The notes beneath the pieces were generated by a model. It saw only the letters and a list, made by a program, of their open reading frames with translations. It was not told the origin of the DNA and made no database searches. Both the position numbers and the translations under genes were made by a program. A stretch of 27,290 bases of DNA from a virus. Numbering within the stretch: the stretch's first letter is position 1; the number at the start of each line of letters is the position of its first letter. This document shows, one piece after another, positions 1 through 7,650 of the stretch. The DNA lies in IMG/VR virus record IMGVR_UViG_3300032116_001099, positions 1-27,290 of that record; one strand, written 5' to 3'.

Positions 1-160
1 GGCAAACCCACTGGCATCGTACAAGGTCATCAAACAAGCGGGATTGCTGCTGATGACGCACTTGTATAACAACCGCGCCAACGCGACAGAGACAAAGCTG
101 AAGGACATCCCATTTGGGGTAACAACGCTGCTGAGAAGCTACAAGCCATTGGTGATGTAA
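1..160 (+). CDS. Head-tail connector protein, gp6-like (3' end only)
   Basis: This is the last 52 codons of a gene entering from the left edge, in the frame that starts at base 2 and ends at TAA 158-160. The helix-rich stretch ending in DIPFGVTTLLRSYKPLVM resembles the C-terminus of HK97 gp6-like connector proteins, where a 'PFGV..LL..Y' segment is typical. These proteins form the ring joining the portal to the tail. The next gene starts at the base after this stop and is head-closure-like, which fits the usual connector, closure, terminator order. The N-terminus is outside the window, so the assignment rests on a short segment plus context. Confidence 0.65.
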   Translation, partial: ANPLASYKVIKQAGLLLMTHLYNNRANATETKLKDIPFGVTTLLRSYKPLVM

Positions 161-505
161 ATGTCAATTGCTCGTTTTGAAAACATCAACGTCAACAACC
201 TGACTTTCACCAAGTCAGATTTTGGTGAGTCTGCGACAGTTCAGGCATTGTGGTTCTCGACTCGGGCAAGAGTTCATGATGTTGCAAACAGCCTGAAAAT
301 CGCTGACAAGTATCGTCTGTATCAAGACATGACCAACTTCACGCTGAACTACACGCCAAACATGAAGACGATAGTGGATAACCAAAACCTCTATTCGATT
401 ACGTGGCGCGGCAAAGATTGGCGTATTGATAATGTGCGTGAGTCTGATGACAGGATGAATGTTACTTTCATGTGTTATCGCTCTGATCCAGTTACGGCGG
501 TGTAA
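161..505 (+). CDS. Head closure / head-tail joining protein
   Basis: A 114-residue protein of mostly beta character, with the tail YSITWRGKDWRIDNVRESDD followed by a final strand. Length and pattern (N-terminal barrel, then a 'W.v..v' segment near the C-terminus) match the SPP1 gp16 / HK97 head-tail joining family, which closes the filled capsid and docks the tail. It starts directly after the connector stop and its own stop overlaps the next ATG (TAATG). Assignment is by pattern and by position between connector and tail terminator. Confidence 0.6.
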   Translation: MSIARFENINVNNLTFTKSDFGESATVQALWFSTRARVHDVANSLKIADKYRLYQDMTNFTLNYTPNMKTIVDNQNLYSITWRGKDWRIDNVRESDDRMNVTFMCYRSDPVTAV

Positions 506-924
506 TGGCAACTCAACTCAACCCTGTTGTTTACGGCAAAGCCATCCAGTACCAACTGGCTAACATTGTCACGCCTGTGCCTGTGTATGCGGCTTTTAAC
601 CGCAACTTTGCGACACAGCCCAAGTTCATTACTTGGATGCTGCGTAATGTGCATCAGCCTGTATATACGGGACCGCAGCAAAACAACAAAGGCATCGACC
701 GTCCTGTTTTCCAGATTTCTATTTTCACTCAGCAGATTGAAGATGGATTTACAATCTCAAATCAGATTCTGCAAGCCTTGCATGGGTATAGCGGGATTTT
801 GGGAAGCCCGGCTGAAGGGTTTTACATCTCCAAAGCTGATGTCATGTGGCTGTATAACAGTTATAACGATGAGGAAAAAATGGGGCAAATCTTTTTAGAC
901 TGCACCATTGACATTCCTGCGTAA
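505..924 (+). CDS. Tail terminator / tail completion protein
   Basis: A 139-residue protein whose start overlaps the previous stop. The region GIDRPVFQISIFTQQ followed by a helix (ISNQILQALHGYSG) and a C-terminal strand (GQIFLDCTIDIPA) resembles the lambda gpU / DUF3168 type tail terminator fold, in which a central 'FQI' strand precedes the long helix. Such proteins form a hexamer that caps the tail tube and binds the head closure ring. Position immediately before the major tail genes is the expected one. Sequence similarity in this family is weak, so context carries much of the call. Confidence 0.6.
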   Translation: MATQLNPVVYGKAIQYQLANIVTPVPVYAAFNRNFATQPKFITWMLRNVHQPVYTGPQQNNKGIDRPVFQISIFTQQIEDGFTISNQILQALHGYSGILGSPAEGFYISKADVMWLYNSYNDEEKMGQIFLDCTIDIPA

Positions 925-961
925 TACAAGACAATTGTTCAACTTTTGAAGGATACTCAAA

Positions 962-1456
962 ATGGCTTTACCAAACAAAATTCTTCCCGGTTTTAGCGCG
1001 GCACTGTACGCACAGCCGGGTGCTACTCCAACTCCTTTGACAATTGCTCAGTTGTCTTTGGTTGCAAGCGTTTCGCCTCTTGCGGTTACTGGAAACTTGC
1101 TGCCTGTGCAAGCTGTTCCTGCCTTTGGCATGGATGATGCTGTTGCCAGTTACAGCGTGGCTGGTTCGCGTCAATCTGACAAAATCCCGGTCCAAGCTGC
1201 TCCTACCAGTTTGACAGTTACTGCCGCATGGAACCCTGCTGACACCAACTTGCTGTTGATGCGAGCAGATGCCTATTCTGGCGTAATTGACCGCACATTT
1301 GTGGTTGAGGCAGAAGATGGTGCGAACATTGTTTACTACGCCTTTAACGGTCGTGTAGGCCAGTTCCAGATTGATGCCCAACCCGGTGCTGAAGCGAAGT
1401 GCATTTTCACAATCCATCCTCGCGGCAATCAGTTCGGCTGGTCCAACAACGCATAA
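962..1456 (+). CDS. Major tail (tube) protein, copy 1
   Basis: A 164-residue protein with an AAGGA Shine-Dalgarno shortly before ATG 962. It is rich in small and beta-forming residues and has a closing segment DAQPGAEAKCIFTIHPRGNQ typical of a tube subunit C-terminal strand. It is followed 9 bp later by a clear paralog of nearly the same length. The two share the N-terminal ILPGFSAALYAQ / VLPGFSTSLWMQ segment, a central AGSRQSDK.PVQAAPTSLT block and a C-terminal FNGRVGQFQIDAQPGAEAKC block. Its place between tail terminator and chaperones identifies it as a tail tube component. Which copy is the main tube protein cannot be told from sequence. Confidence 0.7.
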   Translation: MALPNKILPGFSAALYAQPGATPTPLTIAQLSLVASVSPLAVTGNLLPVQAVPAFGMDDAVASYSVAGSRQSDKIPVQAAPTSLTVTAAWNPADTNLLLMRADAYSGVIDRTFVVEAEDGANIVYYAFNGRVGQFQIDAQPGAEAKCIFTIHPRGNQFGWSNNA

Positions 1457-1465
1457 GGAGTCATC

Positions 1466-1984
1466 ATGGCTATTCCTGCAAAAGTTCTTCCCGGTTTTAG
1501 CACCTCGCTGTGGATGCAGTCGGCTGCAACCCCAACTCCATTGACCACGGCAAACTTGTCTGTGTGGCTGGCGCAAGTGACCACCATTGTTGGCACTGTT
1601 GCCAACGGCACTGGCACTGTTGGTGTTGCTGTGCCTGTTGAGGCCATCCCTGCGTTTGGCATGGATGACGCAATGGCAAACTTCAGTGTTGCTGGTTCGC
1701 GTCAAAGCGACAAGATGCCAGTGCAAGCGGCTCCTACTAGCCTGACCATTACATCTGCTTGGGACCCATCTAATACTGCATTGCTTCAGATTCGTTCTGA
1801 TGCTTATTCTGGTGTTGTGGATCGCACTTTTGTGGTCGCAGCAGTGGAAGGCACAAACACTGTCGCTTATGCCTTCAACGGTCGCGTGGGTCAGTTCCAA
1901 ATTGACGCACAACCCGGCGCTGAAGCTAAGTGCATGTTCACGATTCATCCACGGGGCAACCAGTACGGCTGGTCGAACAACTGA
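1466..1984 (+). CDS. Major tail (tube) protein, copy 2
   Basis: A 172-residue paralog of the preceding gene, with AAGGAG placed just before ATG 1466. It has a few extra residues in the region after residue 35 (TIVGTVANGTGTVGVAVPVE), where copy 1 has a shorter loop. The central and C-terminal blocks are nearly the same in both. Similarity also holds at DNA level around the start (both carry the stretch ttcttcccggttttagc), pointing to a tandem duplication with later divergence. Both copies have intact frames and their own ribosome sites, so both are probably made. The stop overlaps the next start (ATGA-type, TGA 1982-1984). Confidence 0.7.
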   Translation: MAIPAKVLPGFSTSLWMQSAATPTPLTTANLSVWLAQVTTIVGTVANGTGTVGVAVPVEAIPAFGMDDAMANFSVAGSRQSDKMPVQAAPTSLTITSAWDPSNTALLQIRSDAYSGVVDRTFVVAAVEGTNTVAYAFNGRVGQFQIDAQPGAEAKCMFTIHPRGNQYGWSNN

Positions 1985-2208
1985 TGACACTCACTGACGC
2001 AATTGAAGCGATTGTGACCAGCTACGGCGACATCAATCTTGTTGCCCGTGGCTTGGAGGTTGACGCTGGTGAGCTTGCAGAAGCCACTGCCGAGCCAGAC
2101 ACAGCAGAAGCCATTGCTTTGGCCCTGCTGAAAAAATACAACGTGACCGCACCCGTGGTGGTCATTGAAGAAGTTGCCCCAGAGGTTGCACCAGACACAA
2201 CAGAGTAA
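1984..2208 (+). CDS. Small acidic protein downstream of tail tube genes
   Basis: A 74-residue protein. I choose ATG 1984, which overlaps the preceding TGA; an in-frame ATG at 1930 lies inside the tail tube gene and is less likely. The N-terminal half (MTLTDAIEAIVTSYGDINLV) is helical. The C-terminal part is strongly acidic with alternating Val/Ala/Pro/Glu (VVVIEEVAPEVAPDTTE). I do not recognise the family. Its position suggests a tail assembly accessory protein, but nothing in the sequence proves it. Confidence 0.6.
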   Translation: MTLTDAIEAIVTSYGDINLVARGLEVDAGELAEATAEPDTAEAIALALLKKYNVTAPVVVIEEVAPEVAPDTTE

Positions 2209-2213
2209 AAGAA

Positions 2214-2435
2214 ATGATAGTAAAAGACAGCAATGACCTCCTAAACTTTCTTGTAGCCCAATCCGATTCCTCCAAGAATTGGTTTGGGTTTCAGCAACAG
2301 AGAATTACAGCAATTGCTCTTGCACATGACATTGCAAGAAACCATGCTGACAAAATGACTCCAGACGAAGTGGTGGATTACGCCATGAGTCTGAACGAGT
2401 CCATCTACCACAAGATCATCAAAACGACACGATAA
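2214..2435 (+). CDS. Small protein of unknown function in the tail module
   Basis: A 73-residue, mostly helical protein starting 5 bp after the preceding stop. It has a hydrophobic helix around RITAIALAHDIARNH, then a TPDEVVDYAMSLNESIY segment that resembles the end of many small phage proteins. No membrane segment or Cys cluster is present. The ribosome site is weak (AAAGAA), and translation may be coupled to the upstream gene. I do not recognise the family. It could be a tail assembly factor or a minor accessory gene. Confidence 0.55.
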   Translation: MIVKDSNDLLNFLVAQSDSSKNWFGFQQQRITAIALAHDIARNHADKMTPDEVVDYAMSLNESIYHKIIKTTR

Positions 2436-2445
2436 GGAAAAAACC

Positions 2446-2910
2446 ATGTCACGCATTCAATCCGCTTTTGGCGACAGCTATCAAAAAGCACATCTACGCA
2501 CCAAGACATTCGAGCTTGGTGGTCATGTCTTCAAAGTTCGTATCCCTTTGACCAAAGAGATGGAACAGATTGAAGAAGCAATCGAAAAAATCAACCCCGA
2601 AGACCTGCAAACTCGTTACGAGAAAATGTCTGCCAGCTTCCGCACGGGAACTGTGATTGAAGGCATTGAAATCACCGAGGACGATGTGATTATCGAAGGC
2701 CGATCCACAAAGGATTTGGTCAAGAAGATCATCATGATGGAAAATCGGATGGTCCAATTCATCAGGTTGCTTGTGCCAGAAGTCGGCACTCTTGATGACA
2801 TCACCTACGAAGACATTGACGCTGAGTGGCCGATGGCAGTTCAGCTTGAGATGATCGCAAAGATTACTGAGTCGATTCAACCCGGCTACAAGGACTCTCG
2901 AAAAAACTGA
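2446..2910 (+). CDS. Tail assembly chaperone, lambda gpG-like
   Basis: A 154-residue protein preceded by AAGGAAAA before ATG 2446. After a basic N-terminus it has a beta segment (KTFELGGHVFKVRIPLTKEM), then acidic helices and a C-terminal helical domain. This layout is usual for tail assembly chaperones that coat the tape measure protein before tube assembly. Its last three sense codons CGA AAA AAC and the stop TGA contain the heptamer A_AAA_AAC at 2901-2907, so part of the ribosomes should slip back one base into the next reading frame and make a longer G-T type fusion. Position upstream of the tape measure supports the call. Confidence 0.7.
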   Translation: MSRIQSAFGDSYQKAHLRTKTFELGGHVFKVRIPLTKEMEQIEEAIEKINPEDLQTRYEKMSASFRTGTVIEGIEITEDDVIIEGRSTKDLVKKIIMMENRMVQFIRLLVPEVGTLDDITYEDIDAEWPMAVQLEMIAKITESIQPGYKDSRKN

Positions 2911-3251
2911 TTCAGGACGCTCACTCACAGGCCAGAGCGTACATTTACGCTCACGGTGGGTGTCCTGACGATGTTCCAGTGGACGACTTGATAAACATAG
3001 AGATTATGTTGAGCGATGGGATGATTGGGAACAAAGCGATGCTGCTTGCGCTAAGTTCCTTGACCACGGGCAACTTAAACTCGAAAATTCAGAAGACGGC
3101 AGCGCCATTCCGCATGAAGGATGTTTTGCCGTCAACGCATGATTACATCGTCCCGCCTTTGACCGAGAAACAGCAGCAAGAACAAGTCAACCAGCAACTG
3201 CTGAGTTTCATTGCGACTAGACCCGGCTCGGAGGCATTCTTGAAAGTTTGA
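2446..3251 (+). CDS. Tail assembly chaperone GT-type fusion by -1 frameshift
   Basis: Predicted 268-residue product: 154 residues of the G-like frame up to AAC 2905-2907, then a -1 shift so that reading continues with CTG at 2907-2909 to TGA 3249-3251 (114 more residues, beginning LIQDAHSQARAYIYAHGG). The downstream frame has no ATG start near its beginning; its first possible starts are internal (GTG 2979), which agrees with production only through slippage. In lambda and many other siphophages the T domain recruits the tail tube protein while G binds the tape measure. Seen: slippery heptamer and open downstream frame. Inferred: function and use of the shift. Confidence 0.7.
2901..2940 (+). 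promoter_or_regulatory. Programmed -1 ribosomal frameshift site with downstream stem
   Basis: The heptamer A_AAA_AAC occupies 2901-2907 in the correct phase relative to the G-like gene and is followed at once by the zero-frame stop TGA. Nine bases later ACGCTC (2917-2922) can pair with GAGCGT (2935-2940) across a 12-base loop, at a spacing usual for a stimulatory structure. A competing 7-bp hairpin, GAGCGTA (2935-2941) with TACGCTC (2946-2952), could form instead and might make a switch or a pseudoknot-like arrangement. The heptamer is among the most efficient in Escherichia coli. Confidence 0.75.
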
Positions 3252-3252
3252 A

Positions 3253-3744
3253 ATGGCCTACAACCCGCAAAGCAAATCTTTCAAGCTGGAAGGGTTTGCC
3301 GAATTTGAGCAGCAGTTGAGAGAAATGGCTGAAGGGTTCAGGGGTGACTTAGTTGCTCGAAATACACTTGTTCCGTCAGCCAAAGCAGCAATGGAGTCTG
3401 TGCTGAACTCGGCCAAGACCAAAGCGCCAGTTGGCGAAAAGCCACGGGACGACAAAAACCCCATCCACATGAGAGACACGATCCGCTTGGATGCTCGTAT
3501 CCCAAGCGAGAAGGACAAGCGCAGCGATTACGTCAACGAGACTGACGCAGCTATTGCTGTTGTATCGGTCAAAAAGAGTGCTGTATCGCTTGCAAACGAG
3601 TTTGGCACATCTAGGATGGGGGCTAACCCATTCTTGCGCCCTGCACTGCAAGAAAACTCTCAAACAGTGCTTACTGAACTAAAATCTCAGTTGGCGGTCA
3701 GAATCCCTGAATACGCCAAGAAACTGGCGCGAAGGAAGAAATAA
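3253..3744 (+). CDS. HK97 gp10-like tail/neck component
   Basis: A 163-residue protein starting one base after the GT stop. The N-terminus has LEGFAEFEQQLREMAEG, then a helix ending in AKTKAPVGEKP and the near-C-terminal block ANEFGTSRMGANPFLRPALQ. This combination (G-x-x-E-x-x-x-x-L, A..aP.g, 'EfGTs...PFlrPAl') is the hallmark of the HK97 gp10-like family. In HK97-type phages that gene sits between head closure and tail terminator; here it is between the chaperones and the tape measure, about 2.7 kb downstream of its usual place. Its exact role in neck or tail completion is not established in the family. Confidence 0.7.
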   Translation: MAYNPQSKSFKLEGFAEFEQQLREMAEGFRGDLVARNTLVPSAKAAMESVLNSAKTKAPVGEKPRDDKNPIHMRDTIRLDARIPSEKDKRSDYVNETDAAIAVVSVKKSAVSLANEFGTSRMGANPFLRPALQENSQTVLTELKSQLAVRIPEYAKKLARRKK

Positions 3745-6179
3745 TGTCATCACAAAACATTGCCCGACTTGGTGTTGTCCTTGGTCTGGATACTGCTGAA
3801 TTTACGGCATCTATTGATAAGGCCATCTCAGAAAACGCCAAGCTGAAAAACGCCATTCGCAGGGATACCAACGCTGCTGCTGGTGAGTTGAAGGCATTGG
3901 CTCATGCAACAGATGACTACGGCAAAGCTCTTACAAAGGTAGAGTTGATCCAGCGCGAGGTTACTTCTGGCAGGTTTATGAATGCCACGAAGGACATGAA
4001 GGACAGGTTGTTGCAGCAAGCGGCTGCTTACGACAAGATTGCTTCATCTGCCAAGAACGCTACTAATGCTCAGTTCAAGATGAACGAGCAGCAAAAGATT
4101 CAGTTGACCTATCAAACAACTGACTTGGTGACGCAGATCGCATCAGGTCAAAGCCCGTTCATTGCCATCTTGCAGCAAGGTGGTCAATTGAAAGATGTGA
4201 TGGGCGGTATTGGAAATATGTTCCGAGCAATCGGCACATTGTTCACGCCATTCACTGTTGGCCTTGGCGCTGTTGCAGTTGGCTTGGGGAGTGTTGCCAT
4301 TGCAGCATATCAAGCAGCAGATGATTTGGATAAGTTGCGCGATGCTCTTACGTTGACTGGCAATTATTCAGGGGTCACTGAAGCGTCTTTCCAAAAGCTG
4401 GCAAACACATTAAGCGGCGCAACCAATGCAAGCCTTGGCACAACCAAGGAAGCATTGATGGCCGTGATTTCGTCTGGTCAATTCACTGGCGAATCAATAA
4501 ACGCAGTGACTCAGGCAATCATCACCTATTCGCAAATTGCAGGTGTATCTGCTACAGAGGCAGCACAAAAACTCAAGGGTGGATTAAGTGGAACGGCTGA
4601 AGGGGCCAAGTCGCTTAACAAGGAAATGAATTTTTTGACGCTTGAGCAATACAAGCAGATTGAAGCATTGGAGAAGGCGAATAAAAAGCAAGAGGCCGCG
4701 CAGGTTGTGGCTGTTGCCCTGAATACGAAACTTGCACAGCAACGCCGTGAGCTTGGTTTTCTTGAGGGTGCGTGGAAGACAGTCACGACTGCAATGAGCA
4801 ACTATTGGGAAAAGTTCAAGGAGTTCTTGACTGGCCCTACTCAATCTCAAACTCTTGATGCTCTTGATAAGCAAATTTCTGACATCAAGCAAAAACTTTC
4901 TGGAACATCAGAAGAGGAAGACACTGTTTTTGCAAGAGGCTGGCGCAAAACATTGGCGTCCTTGCAAGCAAGCAAAGAAAACTTGCTAGAAATTCAACGT
5001 CTTCAAAACAGGTCTACTGCATCAAAAGCTGTTGGAAGTGCCAAAGAGAAAATTGACGAGTACGACAAGTACAAAGGAATGCTCAAGAGCAAAGCAGATG
5101 AAGTTGCCAAGGCTGAAGCAGAAGCCAAATTTGCAGTTGCCAAGCAAGGCTTGAATGAAATACAAATGCTTGAGCTTGAAGCAGCCAAAAAGCTGGAGGA
5201 TGCTCGCAGAGAAATGAATGAGAAGAACCGTCAAGAAGATGGTCGTGCTACTTCTCAAAACCTTGCAATTTTCAAAAGCAAAGAAATTGCAATTTCCGCT
5301 GAAACTGCGGAAAAGGTGCGGCAGATTCGCAACAAGACAATGATGTCTGAATACGAAGAATTTTTAAGAACAGAAAAAGAAAAAACAGATGCCGAAGTTG
5401 CCGAAGAAAACAGACGCCAAACAATTCGCACTAGCAATCAATCCAGAACAAAGGACATGGAATACCAAAAGGAATCCCTTGATTTGAAGTACAAGTTAAT
5501 TTACGCCACAGAAAAAGAGCAGCGTCTTGCTCAGATTTCTTTGGAGTACGCCAGAAAGCGCAAAGAAGTCGAGGAAGGTCCAGACAAACAATTCAATCTT
5601 GACCAAATTGATCGCCAAGAGCAAATGGCAAAAATGTTTGTGACGATGGAAGATTCCATGAAGCGCACACAGGAGGTCTTTGATTCCGTTTGGGGCAACA
5701 TGAGTTCTGCAATTGACAACTTTGTCAAGACTGGCAAGTTGAACATGAAGGACTTTGCTCGTAGCACCATACAAAGCCTGATAGCAATTGAAATGAAGAT
5801 GCAAGCCATGTCGTTGCTGCGTGGCTTGTTTAGCTCATTTGCTGGTAGCTTTTCTGGTGGTGGTTTTGGAACTGGCAAGGCTTTTGGCAACATGGACTTA
5901 GGCGGCTTTTTGGCCGAAGGTGGTCCAGCAGAAGCCAACACGCCATACATCATTGGTGAGCGTGGACCTGAGTTGTTTGTTCCACGAACAGCGGGTACAG
6001 TTATCCCGAACAATGCTTTGTCCAGCATGGGCGGTCAAACGATTAACTACAATGGCCCGATCATTCAAAACATGAGCGCCATTGATACACAGTCGGGACT
6101 TCAGTTCTTGGCTAAAAACAAACAAGGCGTGTTTGCTGCTTATCAAAGCGCGAACCGCAGCATTCCAGTGTCACGTTAA
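3744..6179 (+). CDS. Tail tape measure protein, lambda H-like
   Basis: An 811-residue protein with AAGGA shortly before an ATG that overlaps the previous stop (TAATG). Residues about 115-200 hold the TMP_2-type block (DLVTQIASGQSPFIAILQQG) and a hydrophobic, glycine-rich segment (GLGAVAVGLGSVAIAAYQAA) that may insert into the inner membrane during DNA entry. The middle, about 380-640, is charged and coiled-coil-like. The C-terminal region near 645-700 resembles the lambda tape measure C-terminal domain, and near 720-755 is the familiar FLAEGGPAE...GERGPELFVP motif of these proteins. The protein sets tail length and probably forms the channel for DNA. At about 1.5 angstrom per residue the tail should be roughly 120 nm; this figure is an estimate. 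Confidence 0.9.
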   Translation: MSSQNIARLGVVLGLDTAEFTASIDKAISENAKLKNAIRRDTNAAAGELKALAHATDDYGKALTKVELIQREVTSGRFMNATKDMKDRLLQQAAAYDKIASSAKNATNAQFKMNEQQKIQLTYQTTDLVTQIASGQSPFIAILQQGGQLKDVMGGIGNMFRAIGTLFTPFTVGLGAVAVGLGSVAIAAYQAADDLDKLRDALTLTGNYSGVTEASFQKLANTLSGATNASLGTTKEALMAVISSGQFTGESINAVTQAIITYSQIAGVSATEAAQKLKGGLSGTAEGAKSLNKEMNFLTLEQYKQIEALEKANKKQEAAQVVAVALNTKLAQQRRELGFLEGAWKTVTTAMSNYWEKFKEFLTGPTQSQTLDALDKQISDIKQKLSGTSEEEDTVFARGWRKTLASLQASKENLLEIQRLQNRSTASKAVGSAKEKIDEYDKYKGMLKSKADEVAKAEAEAKFAVAKQGLNEIQMLELEAAKKLEDARREMNEKNRQEDGRATSQNLAIFKSKEIAISAETAEKVRQIRNKTMMSEYEEFLRTEKEKTDAEVAEENRRQTIRTSNQSRTKDMEYQKESLDLKYKLIYATEKEQRLAQISLEYARKRKEVEEGPDKQFNLDQIDRQEQMAKMFVTMEDSMKRTQEVFDSVWGNMSSAIDNFVKTGKLNMKDFARSTIQSLIAIEMKMQAMSLLRGLFSSFAGSFSGGGFGTGKAFGNMDLGGFLAEGGPAEANTPYIIGERGPELFVPRTAGTVIPNNALSSMGGQTINYNGPIIQNMSAIDTQSGLQFLAKNKQGVFAAYQSANRSIPVSR

Positions 6180-6188
6180 GGACAAATC

Positions 6189-7631
6189 ATGCCAGTGCCA
6201 AATTCATTTGCTACCGCAACCAGTGCAATTCCTCTTGCTAATTTGGATGCAAACTTTCAGTATTACGACAATGCCTTCACCATTGCTGGTACGGCTATGG
6301 AGGTCAACTACACCTTCAGACTAGAAGACCCAACTGACAACACCAAGAAGGCTGAGTTTGTGATGAGTGGCATCACAACTGCAACCACCCGGCAATACAC
6401 GCTGCCAAACATTACAGGCACACTGGCAACCCTTGCAAACACCGCGCAGACATTCACTGGTGCGACTACATTCAGTTCCACATTCACAGTTAACGGCAAC
6501 GCAACTATCTATGGCATGACCGTAGGTAGAGGCTTGGCTAACTTGGCTACCAATACGGCTGTTGGCGGTGCTGCTTTGGGCGCGACTACGACAGGCTCTG
6601 GCAACACGGCGGTAGGCGCTAATGCTGCCGATGCCATCACCACTGGCGCAAGTAACGTAGCTATTGGCAGCGGAGCTTTGGGCGCGGCGCAAACCGTTTC
6701 AAGCGTCATTGCAATTGGCGCTGCTGCGCTTACTTCTGCAACTGCTGGTGACAATAACATTGCTATTGGCGCATCATCAATGAACGGAGCTGTCACTGGC
6801 GGCAACAACACCGCTGTTGGAACTTCCTCTCTAAACGCAAACACTTCTGGCGCAGAGAACACGGCCATCGGTTACCTTGCAATGTCCAGCAACACCACGG
6901 GGTCACTTAACACCGCTGTTGGTCGCCGTGCTCTGTGGGGCAACAGCACCACCAGCAACAACGTGGCGATTGGCTACTTTGCGCTGGATGATGTGCTGAC
7001 TGCTGGCAACGGCACGGCTGTTGGTTATGCGGCCCTCACAGCGGCAACAGGAGGCAGCAACACGGCTCTGGGTTACAACGCAGGAACTGCTGTAACAACG
7101 GGCGCTACAAACCTGTTCCTTGGAGCAAGCTCTGGTGCTTTGATGACTACGGGCAGCAACAACGTGGTTGTCGGCAGCTACCAAGGCAACTCTGGTGGCT
7201 TGGACATCCGCACGGCCAGCGGCTACATTGTGTTGTCTGATGGCGCTGGCACTATCCGTCAGGTTGTTGACTCGTCTGGGAACACGCAGTTTCCGGGAGC
7301 AATTGTTGTTGATGCGCCAGCACCTGCGGCCATTAGCGCCGCCGCAACACTGACCAACGCAAACATCCAAGCTCAGATCATCAACACAACTGGCACGACA
7401 TACACGGTCACAATGCCTCTTGGCACGACTATGGAAACATTGGTCCCGTGGATAGGTGTTGATTTTGGCTACGACTTTACCGTTATCAACACTGCTTCTG
7501 GAACAATCACGATGGCTGTCAACACAGGCGTAACATCGCTAGGCTCTTTGACAATTGCCACTGGCATTTCAGCCAACTTCCGAATTCGGCGTACTGCGGC
7601 AAACACGTTCATCCTGTACCGCATCAGCTAA
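6189..7631 (+). CDS. Beta-roll repeat tail fibre-like protein
   Basis: A 480-residue protein with AAGGA before ATG 6189. After an N-terminal attachment-like part (residues 1-100), residues about 115-340 hold some twelve degenerate repeats of 12-25 residues with the cores NTAVG, NVAIG, NNIAIG, NTALG, NLFLG and NNVVVG, each followed by a turn such as TTGS or TSGA. This pattern is like the YadA-type left-handed parallel beta-roll of trimeric adhesin heads. The segment GLDIRTASGYIVLSDGAGT closes the roll, and a C-terminal beta domain follows (residues about 385-480). It is probably a trimeric fibre or tail-tip decoration used in host contact. Its place between tape measure and tip proteins is unusual. 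Confidence 0.65.
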   Translation: MPVPNSFATATSAIPLANLDANFQYYDNAFTIAGTAMEVNYTFRLEDPTDNTKKAEFVMSGITTATTRQYTLPNITGTLATLANTAQTFTGATTFSSTFTVNGNATIYGMTVGRGLANLATNTAVGGAALGATTTGSGNTAVGANAADAITTGASNVAIGSGALGAAQTVSSVIAIGAAALTSATAGDNNIAIGASSMNGAVTGGNNTAVGTSSLNANTSGAENTAIGYLAMSSNTTGSLNTAVGRRALWGNSTTSNNVAIGYFALDDVLTAGNGTAVGYAALTAATGGSNTALGYNAGTAVTTGATNLFLGASSGALMTTGSNNVVVGSYQGNSGGLDIRTASGYIVLSDGAGTIRQVVDSSGNTQFPGAIVVDAPAPAAISAAATLTNANIQAQIINTTGTTYTVTMPLGTTMETLVPWIGVDFGYDFTVINTASGTITMAVNTGVTSLGSLTIATGISANFRIRRTAANTFILYRIS

Positions 7632-7650
7632 GTGAAAGATTGGATAAATT

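Noticed and set aside
968-1990. Long open frame of 340 codons on the minus strand
   Set aside because: It lies wholly opposite the two tail tube genes, is rich in Cys/His/Arg as typical for antisense frames, has no ribosome site and breaks the operon direction. It is a by-product of the codon pattern of the duplicated genes.
2935-2952. Seven-base-pair hairpin as the main frameshift stimulator
   Set aside because: It starts 27 bases after the slippery heptamer, too far for direct stimulation. The stem at 2917-2940 is better spaced; the two exclude each other.
5531-6028. Minus-strand frame of 165 codons inside the tape measure gene
   Set aside because: It is opposite a strongly recognised tape measure C-terminus and lacks ribosome site and recognisable content.
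6541-7200. CRISPR-like repeat array
   Set aside because: The repeats are degenerate, in frame, vary in length and encode the NTAVG beta-roll motif; there are no constant repeats with unique spacers.
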